A stretch of 64,000 nucleotides of DNA from Micromonospora sp. MH99 (GCF_021442385.1 NZ_MUZA01000016.1:44434-108433), one strand, 5' to 3'. Positions 1-8,957 are shown, numbered from the stretch's first letter. The notes: generated by a model not told the origin, from the sequence alone. Made by a program: numbers and translations.

Positions 1-74
1 ACGCGCCTGGGCTGCCCCGCCCGTCGCGCTCGCCGCGCGCTCCCGGACGGCAACGCCCCTTGCTACTGCACACG

Positions 75-146
75 CTGTCGAGCTGCCCCATAGGTGGGGC
101 TAGGACCTGGGGCGGCGACTGCCCCATATCTGGGGCAGCTCGACAG
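75..146. repeat. Intergenic inverted repeat with two GCCCCA-N4-TGGGGC cores
   Basis: Two perfect 16-bp arms (75-90 and 131-146) face each other across 40 bp. Each end also contains its own small palindrome, GCCCCA-N4-TGGGGC, at 85-100 and 121-136. It lies in the 292 bp before the first gene, where I see no convincing coding sequence. It could be a REP-like element, a terminator for a gene left of the window, or a double operator. Confidence 0.6.
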
Positions 147-292
147 GACGCGTCTCCATCCCTGTCGAGGGGCTGGCCGTCCGGGACGTGTCGGACTCAA
201 GGCTCCGGTCGCGACGACCGCAACAGCACCAGAGGGCGACGGGCGGCGACAAGCGGCGGCCAGCACGGCGGCGCCGTGAAGCGGAGGCCGTC

Positions 293-1516
293 TCAGCCCA
301 GGGCGGGGACGTCGACGCCGAGCACGGCCTGTTCGTCGGGGCGGTGCACCAGCACGTCGGACAGGTACGACTGCACTGCGGGCGCCATCCCGACGTCCCG
401 GCCGGCCTGCTCGGAGAGCAGCCACTTGTGCTCGATGATCTGGGCGAACAGCTCCTGCGGCTCCAGCTTGCGGCGCAGGTGTGCGGGCACGGCCCGGACC
501 ACCGGCTCGAAGACCTCGGTGAGCCAGCGGTGCGCCGCCTGCTGCTCGTCGGTCAGATCGCTCTCCGCCCGGTACGCGTCCAGGTCGTTGAGCAGCTTGC
601 GGGCCTGGTTCTCCTCGGCGTCGAGACCGGTCAGCCGCAGCAGTCGCCGGGTGTGGTAGCCGGCGTCGACCACCTTCGGTCGCACCAGGTAGCGCCCGTC
701 GTCGATCGTCGACATGGCGACCTCGGCCACGTCGAAGCCCAGCTCGTTGAGCCGGCGGATGCGGCCCTCGATGTCGTGCCGCGCCTCCCGTTCGACCGCC
801 TGCTCGTAGGTGATCTCGTGCCAGAGCCGCTCGTAGCGCTGCACGACCTCCTCGCAGACCACCTCCGGGTCGATGGACTCGTGCAGCAGGCCGGCGGCCT
901 GGAGGTCCAGCGCCTCACCGAAGATGTTCACCCGGGCGATCTCCAGGTCCTCGCCGCGCTGCCCGTTGGAGAGCGAGTTGTGCAGGGCGCCCGTCTCCGC
1001 GTCGACCAGGTAGGCGGCGAACGCGCCCGCGTCGCGGCGGAACAGCGTGTTCGACAGCGAGCAGTCGCCCCAGAAGAAGCCGGTCAGGTGCATCCGCACG
1101 ATCAGGGCGGCGAGCGCGTCGAGCAGCCGGCTCATCGTCTCGGGGCGCAGGGTGTGCGAGAAGAGCGCCCGGTACGGCAGCGAGAACTGCAGGTGCCGCG
1201 TGATCAGCACCGATTCGAGGGGCTCGCCGTCGTCGGTCTGCCGGTCGGCGACCACCGCGACGGCCTCGACGGACGGGAAGTCGATGCGCTCCAGGGCCCG
1301 GAGCAGGTCGTACTCCCGCTCGGCGATCCGCTCGCGGGTCTCCTTGAACGCGTAGACGTAGTCACCCAGGCGGACAAAGCGGACGATGTGTCGGGAGATG
1401 CCCTGGGGCAGGGCCACCAGGTGTTGGGCAGGCCACTCCTCCAGCGGTGTCGACCAGGGCAGGTCGAGCAGCGCCGGGTCCACGAGGGCAGACGTGATCC
1501 GCACGGGCACAAGCAT
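293..1516 (-). CDS. DUF4032 domain protein with kinase-like fold
   Basis: This 407-aa soluble protein matches the actinobacterial DUF4032 family, whose N-terminal half has a protein-kinase/LPS-kinase-like fold. Visible kinase-like features are a lysine in YAFKE (about residue 58), the catalytic-loop analogue WGDCSLSNTLF (Asp151) and a DFG-like VDAETG (about 171-176). The C-terminal half carries the DUF4032 region and ends in a charged helical tail. Substrate and role are unknown for the family. It is a single gene, divergent from the PAP2 gene. The ATG start at 1516 has no strong ribosome-binding site. Family assignment is good; function is open. Confidence 0.85.
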   Translation of the reverse strand: MLVPVRITSALVDPALLDLPWSTPLEEWPAQHLVALPQGISRHIVRFVRLGDYVYAFKETRERIAEREYDLLRALERIDFPSVEAVAVVADRQTDDGEPLESVLITRHLQFSLPYRALFSHTLRPETMSRLLDALAALIVRMHLTGFFWGDCSLSNTLFRRDAGAFAAYLVDAETGALHNSLSNGQRGEDLEIARVNIFGEALDLQAAGLLHESIDPEVVCEEVVQRYERLWHEITYEQAVEREARHDIEGRIRRLNELGFDVAEVAMSTIDDGRYLVRPKVVDAGYHTRRLLRLTGLDAEENQARKLLNDLDAYRAESDLTDEQQAAHRWLTEVFEPVVRAVPAHLRRKLEPQELFAQIIEHKWLLSEQAGRDVGMAPAVQSYLSDVLVHRPDEQAVLGVDVPALG

Positions 1517-1594
1517 GACGGGTCGCCCCCCGCATCCGCCTCACATCGTGGCTCGGCCCACAACGCCGAACACCCCGGCCTCGCGTCGGCCCGG

Positions 1595-1600
1595 TAGCGT
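1595..1600 (+). promoter_or_regulatory. -10 box of leaderless promoter for PAP2 gene
   Basis: TAGCGT ends 6 nt before the GTG at 1607, the spacing expected for a leaderless transcript. No Shine-Dalgarno sequence is present. Confidence 0.45.
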
Positions 1601-1606
1601 GGTCGC

Positions 1607-2374
1607 GTGCTCAAACCCACGGCGGTACGACGTGACCTGCGGCTACGGCCCGTCCGCCCGGCCGGTTGGTGGTTCGACGCCCTACTGCTGGCCGCCCTGG
1701 TCGGGTTGACCGTCGCCCTCGTCGCCCACCAGCTCTTCGGGTTGGACCGGGCCGTCGCCGACTGGGCCGAGGCGCACCGGCCGACGGTCGCGTACTGGGT
1801 GGCCCGGGTGTTCAACCTGCTCGGCCAGGGCACCCCGCTGACCCTCATCGCCGCCGGGTTGGGCGTGCTGCTGGCCGTCCGGCTGCGGTCGGTGCGGCCG
1901 ATCCTGCCGCCGGTGGTCGGCTTCGTGCTGACCTACCTGACGATCGGCCCGCTCAAGGTCTGGACCGCCCGGGCGGCACCGAGCGCCAGCGTCAAGGAGC
2001 CGTTCCTGCCGCCCGAGCAGACCCTGCCGCTGTTCCACGACGACCTGCCGGTGCGGTTCGCCCAGTCCTACCCGTCCGGGCACGTCGCCAACGCGATCGT
2101 CTGGTACGGCGTCATCGCCCTGCTGCTCGCCCCCCTCGCGCGCAGCTTCGGCCGGCACCTGCCGCCCCGGCTGGTCACCGTGATCCGGGTGGTGCCACCG
2201 TTGGTGGTCCTCACCACCACCACCTATCTGGGCTGGCACTGGCTGACCGACTCGGTGGCCGGGCTGCTGCTCGGGCTTCTCCTGGACCGGCTGCTGCACC
2301 GGGTGCCCTGGGACGATCTGCCACTCCCCGGCCGGCTACGGCACTGGGACCAGCCGTTCACCTCGTACCCCTAG
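1607..2374 (+). CDS. PAP2-family membrane phosphatase-like protein
   Basis: This 255-aa polytopic membrane protein belongs to the PAP2 (type 2 phosphatidic acid phosphatase) superfamily, which removes phosphate from lipid phosphates. Motif 2 is clear as YPSGHVAN (PSGH). Motif 3 reads TYLGWHWLTD, which keeps the His and Asp but lacks the usual Ser-Arg in front. Motif 1 is KVWTARAAP, so the terminal RP has become AP. Two conserved arginines of the site are therefore missing or displaced, and activity is uncertain. The GTG start follows a -10 box with leaderless spacing. The TAG stop overlaps the -10 box of the next gene. Confidence 0.85.
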   Translation: MLKPTAVRRDLRLRPVRPAGWWFDALLLAALVGLTVALVAHQLFGLDRAVADWAEAHRPTVAYWVARVFNLLGQGTPLTLIAAGLGVLLAVRLRSVRPILPPVVGFVLTYLTIGPLKVWTARAAPSASVKEPFLPPEQTLPLFHDDLPVRFAQSYPSGHVANAIVWYGVIALLLAPLARSFGRHLPPRLVTVIRVVPPLVVLTTTTYLGWHWLTDSVAGLLLGLLLDRLLHRVPWDDLPLPGRLRHWDQPFTSYP

Positions 2375-2377
2375 GGT
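2372..2377 (+). promoter_or_regulatory. -10 box overlapping the PAP2 stop codon
   Basis: TAGGGT begins with the TAG stop of the PAP2 gene and ends 6 nt before the GTG of the permease gene. This suggests separate leaderless transcription of the permease. Confidence 0.4.
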
Positions 2378-2383
2378 CGAGGC

Positions 2384-3622
2384 GTGGATCAACTGGCGCG
2401 GCGGCTCGGCGTACACGATGCGGTTGTCATCGGGTTGGGCTCGATGCTCGGCGCGGGCGTCTTCGTGGTGTTCGGTCCGGCCGCGGCGGCGGCCGGCGGC
2501 GCCGGCCTGCTGCCCGCGCTGGTGCTCGCCGGCTTCATCGCCTTCTGCAACGCGACCAGCTCGGCCCGGTTGGCGGCCCGCTACCCGGAATCCGGTGGCA
2601 CCTACGTCTACGGCCGGGAACGGCTCGGACCGTTGGCCGGCTTCGTGGCCGGCTGGGGTTTCGTGGTCGGCAAGACGGCGAGCTGCGCGGCGATGGCGTT
2701 GACCATCGGGGCGTACCTGTGGCCGGGGCAGGCGCGGTTGGTCGCGGTCGGCGCGGTGCTCGCGGTGACGGCGGTGAACCTGCGCGGCATCGGCAAGACC
2801 GCCACCGCCACGAAGGCCCTCGTCGGCGTGGTGCTCGTGGTGCTGACGTTTGTCGCGGTCGTCGGCGTGGTGGGTGGGCCGGTGCAGCTGGATCGGCTCG
2901 GCGACCCCGGTGGCTCCGGCCGGGGTGTGCTCACCGCCGCCGGGCTGCTGTTCTTCGCCTTCGCGGGCTACGCACGGATCGCCACGCTCGGCGAGGAGGT
3001 CCGCGACCCGCAGCGGACCATCCCCCGCGCGGTGCCGCTGGCACTCGGCGCGGTGCTCGCGATCTACCTGGTGCTGGCCGTGGTGACGCTCGGCGTGCTC
3101 GGCGCCGACCGGCTGGCCGGTTCGGCTGCGCCCCTGGTCGACGTGGTGACCGCCGCCGGCCTGCCCGGCCTGGCCTGGGTGGTCCGCGCCGGGGCCACGA
3201 TCGCGGTCGTCGGCGTGCTGCTGTCCCTCGTCGCCGGGGTCGGCCGGACGACCCTCGCGATGGCCCGCCGCCGCGACCTTCCCGGTGCGCTGGCCGCCGT
3301 TCACCCGGTGCACCAGGTGCCGCACCGCGCCGAGCTGGCCGTCGCCGCCGTGGTGATCGTGGTGGTGCTGCTCGGCGACGTCCGCGACGCGATCGGCTTC
3401 TCCAGCTGCACGGTGCTCGTCTACTACGCGATCACCAACGCGGCGGCGCTCACGCTCGGCCGGGATCGGGAGCGGAAACTACCGGTGCAGGTGCTCGCCG
3501 GCCTGGGGCTTGTCGGTTGCCTGCTGCTGGCGGTCAACCTGCCGCTCAGCAGCGTCCTCGCCGGGTTCGGGGTGCTCGCCGCGGGCGTCGTCGGGTACGG
3601 CCTGCGGCAGCGGAGTCGCTGA
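2384..3622 (+). CDS. APC-family amino acid permease
   Basis: This 412-aa protein has about twelve hydrophobic segments and the APC-superfamily signature near the N-terminus, GLGSMLGAGVFVVFGPA, in the first helix where substrate binds. It also has the family pattern around ATLGEEVRDPQRTIPRA between helices 6 and 7. It is expected to import amino acids or related compounds with a proton; the substrate cannot be read from the sequence. The gene sits 10 bp after PAP2 but probably has its own promoter. Its last 144 bp overlap the 3' end of the convergent channel-like gene. Confidence 0.88.
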   Translation: MDQLARRLGVHDAVVIGLGSMLGAGVFVVFGPAAAAAGGAGLLPALVLAGFIAFCNATSSARLAARYPESGGTYVYGRERLGPLAGFVAGWGFVVGKTASCAAMALTIGAYLWPGQARLVAVGAVLAVTAVNLRGIGKTATATKALVGVVLVVLTFVAVVGVVGGPVQLDRLGDPGGSGRGVLTAAGLLFFAFAGYARIATLGEEVRDPQRTIPRAVPLALGAVLAIYLVLAVVTLGVLGADRLAGSAAPLVDVVTAAGLPGLAWVVRAGATIAVVGVLLSLVAGVGRTTLAMARRRDLPGALAAVHPVHQVPHRAELAVAAVVIVVVLLGDVRDAIGFSSCTVLVYYAITNAAALTLGRDRERKLPVQVLAGLGLVGCLLLAVNLPLSSVLAGFGVLAAGVVGYGLRQRSR

Positions 3623-5461
3623 GAGGTCCGCCGGGCGCGGCACCGACGACGGGATCGATTCGCCGCCGGGCGCGGACCCGGTCGGCCGGGGAATTGGACC
3701 GGTACGGGCGGGCGGGGCGCACTGGGTGGTCAGCCAGTCCAGGCCACGCCGGCGGGCGACCACGGTGAGCCGATCACCGGCGAAGATCACCTGTCGCGGG
3801 TCGAGGTCCCTCCACCAGATCGTCTTCGCCCCACCGGCCGCCGTCCGGGCGATCAGGCGGACCTGCCCGTTCCGGGAGACCGCCTCCAGCGGTGCGCCGT
3901 CCAGCTCCGAGCCCGCGGCGACCGGCACCTCGGCGACCGGCAGCGCATGCCTGTCGACCGGGATCGTCGTGATCACCGCGCGTTCGGTGAGCGCGCCGAT
4001 GAAGGCCGGCGCCGCCAGGTAGGAAACCGATCGGGACACCCCGAGAGCGAAGGTCTCCTCCACCCGTTCGGCGAAGTCACCGTCGAAGAGCCGCAGCACC
4101 ACCCGCAGGTCGTCGCGGAGATCGCGCGCGGCCAGGGCCGCCTCCAGGTTGGCGACGTCGTCGGTGGACGCCACCACCAACGCCTGGCAGTCGGCCACCG
4201 ACGCGGCGGCCAGTGTTTCAGGCAGCGCGGCGTCGCCGACGATCAGCGGCACCTCCAACTGGCGGGCCAGCGCCCCGCCGCGCGGCTCCGGATCCTTGTC
4301 GATCGCCACCACCTCGACGTCGTACTCGCGGAGCTGTGCCATCACCCGCGTGCCGACGTTGCCCAGGCCGATCACCACCACGTGCCCGGCGCGAGCCGGT
4401 TGCAGCCGGCCGGTGTGCAGGGCCAGCCGGGCGTTGACGATGCCGTCCACGACGACCGCGGTGATCAGCGGGATCAGCGCCAACCCGGCCAGGTTGAGCA
4501 CCACCTGCATGATCTGCGCGTCGGCCGCCTTGTCGGTGTCCGGGTCGGCGCCGCTGAGCGTGGTGACCAACGTCAGGTAGAGCGCCTCCAGCGGTGAGAC
4601 GTCCTCGGCGCGGGAGATCAGCGCTCCCAGGACCGCGATGACCGCGAGCACCAGCATCACCGCGATACCGATCTTGCGAGTGGCGAAGCCGCGTACGGCC
4701 CTCATCAGCACCGCGATCGGGCGGCGCCGCCGCCGCGCCCGGACCAGCCGCCGGGCGGCGACCTCGGTGCCCGGCGGCTGCCCGGTCACCTCCGCGAGCA
4801 CCAGGTCGGCGGGCACCCACTCGTCCGGCAGCAACTCCACGCCCTGCTGCTCGGTGAGGTGGGCCAGCGCGCAGACCACGTCCTGCTCCCGCACGTCGGC
4901 ACGCCGCGCCACCCGCAACGTCTTGTCCCGATGCTGGAAGGAGCTGGGGTCGACCTCGCCGAGCGCGGCGGCCACGAACGCCGGCGCGGCCATCTCGGCG
5001 TCGGAGAGCACCTCGACGGGTGCCTTGAGCAGCTTGCGTACGCCGTCGGCGAGGGTGCCGTTGAACATCCGCAGCACCTGGCGCACCCGCTGGTCGACGG
5101 CTTGGGCGCAGAGCGCGGCGTGCAGGTTGCCGACGTCGTCCTGGTGCAGCAGCGCCAGACCGGTCGCCCCGGCCAGCCCGGCGGCCTCGAAGGTCGCCAC
5201 GTCCAGGCGCTCCGAGCGGACCACGCGGACCCCGCGCAGCCCGGCCACGTCCGGCCCGTTGCGGCGGTAGCGCTCCGGCAGCACGACTGTCACCCGGACG
5301 CCGCCGGCCGGGAGGTCGGATTCGACCATCGCGCGGGCCACGTAGTAGGCGAGAGCGTCCTGGCCGCAGATCACGTAGTGCGGACGCGGGTCACCGGCGG
5401 CGCGTAGCCGCCAGTTCCACTCGACCGCCCGTCGCGCCCGGTCCCGCCACGGCTCCGCCAT
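3479..5461 (-). CDS. Two-TM, double TrkA-N/RCK channel-like protein
   Basis: This 660-aa protein starts at ATG 5461 (MAEPWRD). A first TrkA-N/RCK-like region (about 25-240) precedes two membrane helices (about 263-283 and 317-341) flanking a re-entrant segment (about 289-312). A second TrkA-N domain follows with an intact nucleotide motif VIGLGNVG (about 363-370). The layout is that of a ligand-gated ion channel with tandem RCK domains, as in CASTOR/POLLUX-type proteins. The pore segment reads TTLSGADPD and has no TVGYG potassium filter, so ion selectivity is unknown. The first RCK dinucleotide motif is degenerate (ICGQDA). The hydrophilic C-terminal tail overlaps the convergent permease gene by 144 bp. 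An open frame continues upstream but runs antisense to the next gene, so the internal ATG is preferred. Confidence 0.8.
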   Translation of the reverse strand: MAEPWRDRARRAVEWNWRLRAAGDPRPHYVICGQDALAYYVARAMVESDLPAGGVRVTVVLPERYRRNGPDVAGLRGVRVVRSERLDVATFEAAGLAGATGLALLHQDDVGNLHAALCAQAVDQRVRQVLRMFNGTLADGVRKLLKAPVEVLSDAEMAAPAFVAAALGEVDPSSFQHRDKTLRVARRADVREQDVVCALAHLTEQQGVELLPDEWVPADLVLAEVTGQPPGTEVAARRLVRARRRRRPIAVLMRAVRGFATRKIGIAVMLVLAVIAVLGALISRAEDVSPLEALYLTLVTTLSGADPDTDKAADAQIMQVVLNLAGLALIPLITAVVVDGIVNARLALHTGRLQPARAGHVVVIGLGNVGTRVMAQLREYDVEVVAIDKDPEPRGGALARQLEVPLIVGDAALPETLAAASVADCQALVVASTDDVANLEAALAARDLRDDLRVVLRLFDGDFAERVEETFALGVSRSVSYLAAPAFIGALTERAVITTIPVDRHALPVAEVPVAAGSELDGAPLEAVSRNGQVRLIARTAAGGAKTIWWRDLDPRQVIFAGDRLTVVARRRGLDWLTTQCAPPARTGPIPRPTGSAPGGESIPSSVPRPADLSATPLPQAVPDDARGEHPEPGEDAAERQVDRQQQATDKPQAGEHLHR

Positions 5462-5567
5462 GCCCGGATCGTAACCAGCACGACCACACTGGGCGACCCC
5501 GCCCGGATCATCCCGGCCACGCACGGAGACCAGGCATGTCGACAGGGGCGGCGGGTAGAGCAGCGGG

Positions 5568-6050
5568 ATGCAGACCTTCCTGCCGTACCCGGATTTTCTG
5601 GCCAGCGCCCGCGCGCTGGACCAGAAGCGGCTGGGCAAGCAGCGGGTGGAGGCCATCCAGGTGCTGCGCGGGCTCACCTGGCCGGGGTACGGGTGGCGCA
5701 ACCATCCGGCGGTGAAGATGTGGGCCGGGTACGAGGAGGCGCTCACCCGCTACGGGCTGGACATGTGTGCCGTCTGGACCGAGCCGGGACGCGCCGACAC
5801 CTGCGCCACCACGCTTACCGTCGACCTCGCCGCAGCCTGCGGGGCCGGCGTCGTACGCACGCAGGACGAGCTGGCCCGCGCCGGTGACGTGCCGCCCTGG
5901 CTGGGCCGCGACGACCTGCACCTGAGCCACCGCTCGTCGCTGCTGCGCAAGGACCCGACGCACTACCGCCCGATCTTCGGCGCCGACACCCCCGACGACC
6001 TGGAGTACGTCTGGCCCGCGTCCGACCGCGAGCGCCGCTGCCTGCCGTAG
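5568..6050 (+). CDS. MSMEG_6728 / pyrimidine-dimer DNA glycosylase-like protein
   Basis: This 160-aa protein opens with MQTFLPYPDF, then ARALDQKRLGKQRVEA and WRNHPAVKMW. These conserved motifs mark the MSMEG_6728 family, related to the small pyrimidine-dimer DNA glycosylase (endonuclease V-like) fold. The second half has the conserved HRSSLLRKDPTHYRP block. A DNA-repair role is inferred from the fold only. It is divergent from the channel gene and 24 bp upstream of the flavoprotein gene on the same strand. No strong ribosome-binding site precedes the ATG, which fits the many leaderless genes in the window. Confidence 0.8.
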   Translation: MQTFLPYPDFLASARALDQKRLGKQRVEAIQVLRGLTWPGYGWRNHPAVKMWAGYEEALTRYGLDMCAVWTEPGRADTCATTLTVDLAAACGAGVVRTQDELARAGDVPPWLGRDDLHLSHRSSLLRKDPTHYRPIFGADTPDDLEYVWPASDRERRCLP

Positions 6051-6074
6051 GGGAGACTGGGCCCGAAGAGGGAG

Positions 6075-7634
6075 GTGCGCGTGGCGCTGTCGCGTGTGGT
6101 GGGTCGGCTCATCGGCGTACGTCAGCACCAGGTGGACCCGGGCGGAGGTGGCGCCGACCGCGTGCCGCGACCGGTCGCGGCGGTGGTTGTCGGCGGCGGG
6201 ATCGCCGGCATGTCGGCGGCGGTCGTGCTCGCCGAGCGGGGTGTTGCGGTGACGGTGCTGGAGGCGGCGCCCACGCTGGGCGGGCGGCTCGGCGCGTGGC
6301 CCGAGGCGCTCGGCGACGGCGAGCAGCAGAACGAGCACGGGTTCCACGCGTTCTTCCGGCAGTACTACAACTGGCGCTCCATCCTTCGTCGGGTCGATCC
6401 CGACCTGGGCTTCCTCAAGCCGATTCCGGGTTACCCGATCCTCAGTTCACAGTGGCCGACCGAGGAGTTCGGCAGGCTGCCGCCCGCGCCGCCGGCGAAC
6501 CTGCTGGCGCTGCTGCTGCGCAGTCCCAGTCTGCGCTTGGCCGACCTGCGGTCGATGGACCGGGACGCGGCGTTGCCGCTGCTCACCTACGACCCGGTCC
6601 GCACCTACGCGGAGTTGGACGACACCACCGCCGACGAGCTGCTGGCCTCGCTGCGGCTGCCGGACCGGGCGCGGGCGATGCTGTTCGAGGTCTTCTCGCA
6701 CTCGTTCTTCAACCACGAGGCGGAGATGTCGGCGGCGGAGATGGTCGCCCAGTTCCACTTCTACCTGCTCGGCAATCCGGAGGGGCTGGCCTTCGACTGC
6801 CCCGACGAGGACTACGCGACGGCGATCTGGCAGCCGCTGACGAGGCACGTGGAGAAGCACGGCGGCCGGGTGGTCACCGGCTCCGGCGCCACGGGGGTGC
6901 ACCGCGACGGCGAGGGTTGGCGGGTGACGACCACCGACGGTGGCAGCCACCCGGCGGCCCACGTGGTGCTCGCGGTGGATCCGCCGGCCCTGGCCGCGCT
7001 GGTGGCGGCCTCCCCCGACCTGGTCGGGCGGGCACCGGAGCTGGCGGCGCGGATGCCCCGCTTCGGCACGCCCGGCCCGCCGTACGCGGTGGCGCGGTAC
7101 TGGTGCGACGGGGACGTGGCGGCCGAGCGGGCCGTGTTCAGTGGGGTGTCGCGTCAGCCCACACTGGACTCGGTGACGCTCTATCACCGGCTGGAGAACG
7201 AGTCGCGCCGTTGGGCGCGGCAGACCGGCGGTTCGGTCGTCGAGCTGCACGCGTACGCCTGTGCGCCCGGTGTGCCGGCCGAGGAGCTGGCCGAGCGGAT
7301 GCGCCGCGAGCTGGTGACGCTCTGGCCGGAGGCGGCTGACCTGCGGGTCCGGGAGCTGCGCGCCCGGGTGGAGGCGCAGGCGCCGGCGTTCACGCCGGGC
7401 AGCCACGCCTGGCGGCCGGGGGTGCGCACCGAGGCGTCCGGCGTCTATCTGGCCGGTGACGGTATCGCCACGGACTTCCCGAGCGCCCTGATGGAGCGGT
7501 CCGCGGCCACCGGGATCATCGCGGCCAACCACATCCTGCGCGCCGAGGGCGCCGCAGCCGAGCCGGTGCGCTCGATCCGGCCCCGGGGCCTGCTGGCCGG
7601 GCGGAGCACCCCAAACCGACAAAAACCAACATAA
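6075..7634 (+). CDS. CrtU-like FAD-dependent carotenoid desaturase/methyltransferase
   Basis: This 519-aa flavoprotein has the FAD-binding motif VVVGGGIAGMSAA near residue 37, then NEHGFHAFFRQYYNW, a block typical of isorenieratene synthase (CrtU). CrtU converts beta-ionone rings to aromatic rings. Further family blocks are EVFSHSFFNHEAEMSAAEM, GGSVVELHAYA and the C-terminal FAD motif YLAGDGIATDFPSALMERS. Length fits the family (about 520 aa). No crtE, crtB, crtI or crtY genes are in the window, so it is an orphan here and may act on another polyene. A GAGGGAGG ribosome-binding site precedes the GTG. It could also be a general phytoene-dehydrogenase-like oxidoreductase. Confidence 0.72.
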   Translation: MRVALSRVVGRLIGVRQHQVDPGGGGADRVPRPVAAVVVGGGIAGMSAAVVLAERGVAVTVLEAAPTLGGRLGAWPEALGDGEQQNEHGFHAFFRQYYNWRSILRRVDPDLGFLKPIPGYPILSSQWPTEEFGRLPPAPPANLLALLLRSPSLRLADLRSMDRDAALPLLTYDPVRTYAELDDTTADELLASLRLPDRARAMLFEVFSHSFFNHEAEMSAAEMVAQFHFYLLGNPEGLAFDCPDEDYATAIWQPLTRHVEKHGGRVVTGSGATGVHRDGEGWRVTTTDGGSHPAAHVVLAVDPPALAALVAASPDLVGRAPELAARMPRFGTPGPPYAVARYWCDGDVAAERAVFSGVSRQPTLDSVTLYHRLENESRRWARQTGGSVVELHAYACAPGVPAEELAERMRRELVTLWPEAADLRVRELRARVEAQAPAFTPGSHAWRPGVRTEASGVYLAGDGIATDFPSALMERSAATGIIAANHILRAEGAAAEPVRSIRPRGLLAGRSTPNRQKPT

Positions 7635-7700
7635 GCGACGCTACGCTGCCGTACGCTCGAATGATCATCCGTCGATCGGCCGGGCGGGAGGGCAGCAGCG

Positions 7701-8957
7701 ATGTCACCACTGCACCGCGCCGGCCCGGCGGACGTCCGGCCGGCCGACGAGACCATCCGGGACGACGCGTACCCGATGCTCCGCGACGAACGCGCCTGCG
7801 TCGTCATCGCGCTGCGGCTGGGCTGGTGGATGGCCGACGCGTACCACCACGGGCAGCACGCCGAACCCGGCCCGACCGTCCCGGCCCACCCACCGGCCAA
7901 GCTCTCCAACCTGACCGAGATGTCACTCCCGCGCCGGATGCGGATGTACCTCGACGGCGTGGACGTTGCGCTGGCCCAGATCTCGGCGCTCACCCGGCAC
8001 ACCGGGCCGCTGCCGGACACGTCCGCCGCCCGGACCCGGCTGCCCGACCTGGACCGGCTGCCCGAGGCGGAACAGCCCGACACCGCCGACACCGAACCGC
8101 TGCTGCTCGCCCTCGACGACCTCAACGTGGACGTGCTGCGCTGGGCGATGGCCACCAACCTCCGGGTCGGGCTCGCGTACCGGCTGGGCCGGTCCCTGGC
8201 CGACACGGTCCGGCCCGGTGACGCCGCCCAACTGCTGCGCCGCTTCGACGGCCGGCAGATCCAGATCAGCCGGTGGCTGGACGAGTTGGCCAGCGTGCTG
8301 CCGCCGTACTCCGCCGCTGTGGTGCGCCGCTCGCTGGCAGCCTGGGCAGTCGCCGTGGAACGGGCCGGCCGGGGCGATCCGGCCGAACCCGAGCCGGCCG
8401 AGCTGAGCCGCGAACTACGCAACCAGGGTGACCTCTGGCGCGGCGTACTCACCGGCGGCCTGCACCCGCGCGACCTGCTCGACGAGGAGGACTACGCGGT
8501 GGTCGCCCGGAACCTGATCATCCGGGACCGGCGACTGGTGGCCCAGGCCGCCCGGGGCATCTTCTGGCCGGCGCTGGTGCCCCTGCTGGTGGTGCTCTTC
8601 GCGGTGGTCGGGGTGAGCGCCGCCGCCGCGGCCGGTTCGCCGACCACGCGGGCCACCGTCGCTCTGCTCGGGCTGGGCGCCGGGCTGGCCGCCATCTGGC
8701 GTTCCGTCTCCGGTCCCGCGCTGGCTGTCGCGGGGGAGGTCAACCGGCCGCTGCTGGACAGCGAACTCACCGCGCGGATGGCCCTGCGGCTGGACCGGCC
8801 CCTGGCCAACGCCCGTCGCGCGGCAGGGGTCACTCCCCCGACCCGGCGCGCTCCACGGACCCGGCGCGCTCCTCGGACCCGCCGTCAGCGTCGTCCCGCG
8901 GAGCCGGGCGGTCCATCGAAATACGTTGCCCCGCTCTCGGGTGCCGACCTACCGTGA
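7701..8957 (+). CDS. Conserved hypothetical membrane protein
   Basis: I do not recognise a named domain in this 418-aa protein. The first 280 residues are soluble, mainly alpha-helical and acidic. Two adjacent hydrophobic helices (about residues 293-345) follow. The tail is extremely basic, with a duplicated RRAPRT unit encoded by a short direct repeat near 8840-8880. A GGGAGGGC ribosome-binding site sits at a good distance from the ATG. The topology suggests a membrane-anchored cytoplasmic domain, perhaps with the basic tail contacting phospholipid or nucleic acid. That role is an inference. Confidence 0.75.
   Translation: MSPLHRAGPADVRPADETIRDDAYPMLRDERACVVIALRLGWWMADAYHHGQHAEPGPTVPAHPPAKLSNLTEMSLPRRMRMYLDGVDVALAQISALTRHTGPLPDTSAARTRLPDLDRLPEAEQPDTADTEPLLLALDDLNVDVLRWAMATNLRVGLAYRLGRSLADTVRPGDAAQLLRRFDGRQIQISRWLDELASVLPPYSAAVVRRSLAAWAVAVERAGRGDPAEPEPAELSRELRNQGDLWRGVLTGGLHPRDLLDEEDYAVVARNLIIRDRRLVAQAARGIFWPALVPLLVVLFAVVGVSAAAAAGSPTTRATVALLGLGAGLAAIWRSVSGPALAVAGEVNRPLLDSELTARMALRLDRPLANARRAAGVTPPTRRAPRTRRAPRTRRQRRPAEPGGPSKYVAPLSGADLP

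Noticed and set aside
2336..3325. Open frame of 329 codons on the minus strand
   Set aside because: It is antisense to the APC permease, has a skewed composition rich in His, Arg, Gln and Gly, and shows no domain.
5462..5746. N-terminal extension of the RCK channel-like protein
   Set aside because: It lies antisense to the well-supported MSMEG_6728-type gene and crosses the intergenic region. The ATG at 5461 gives a normal N-terminus.
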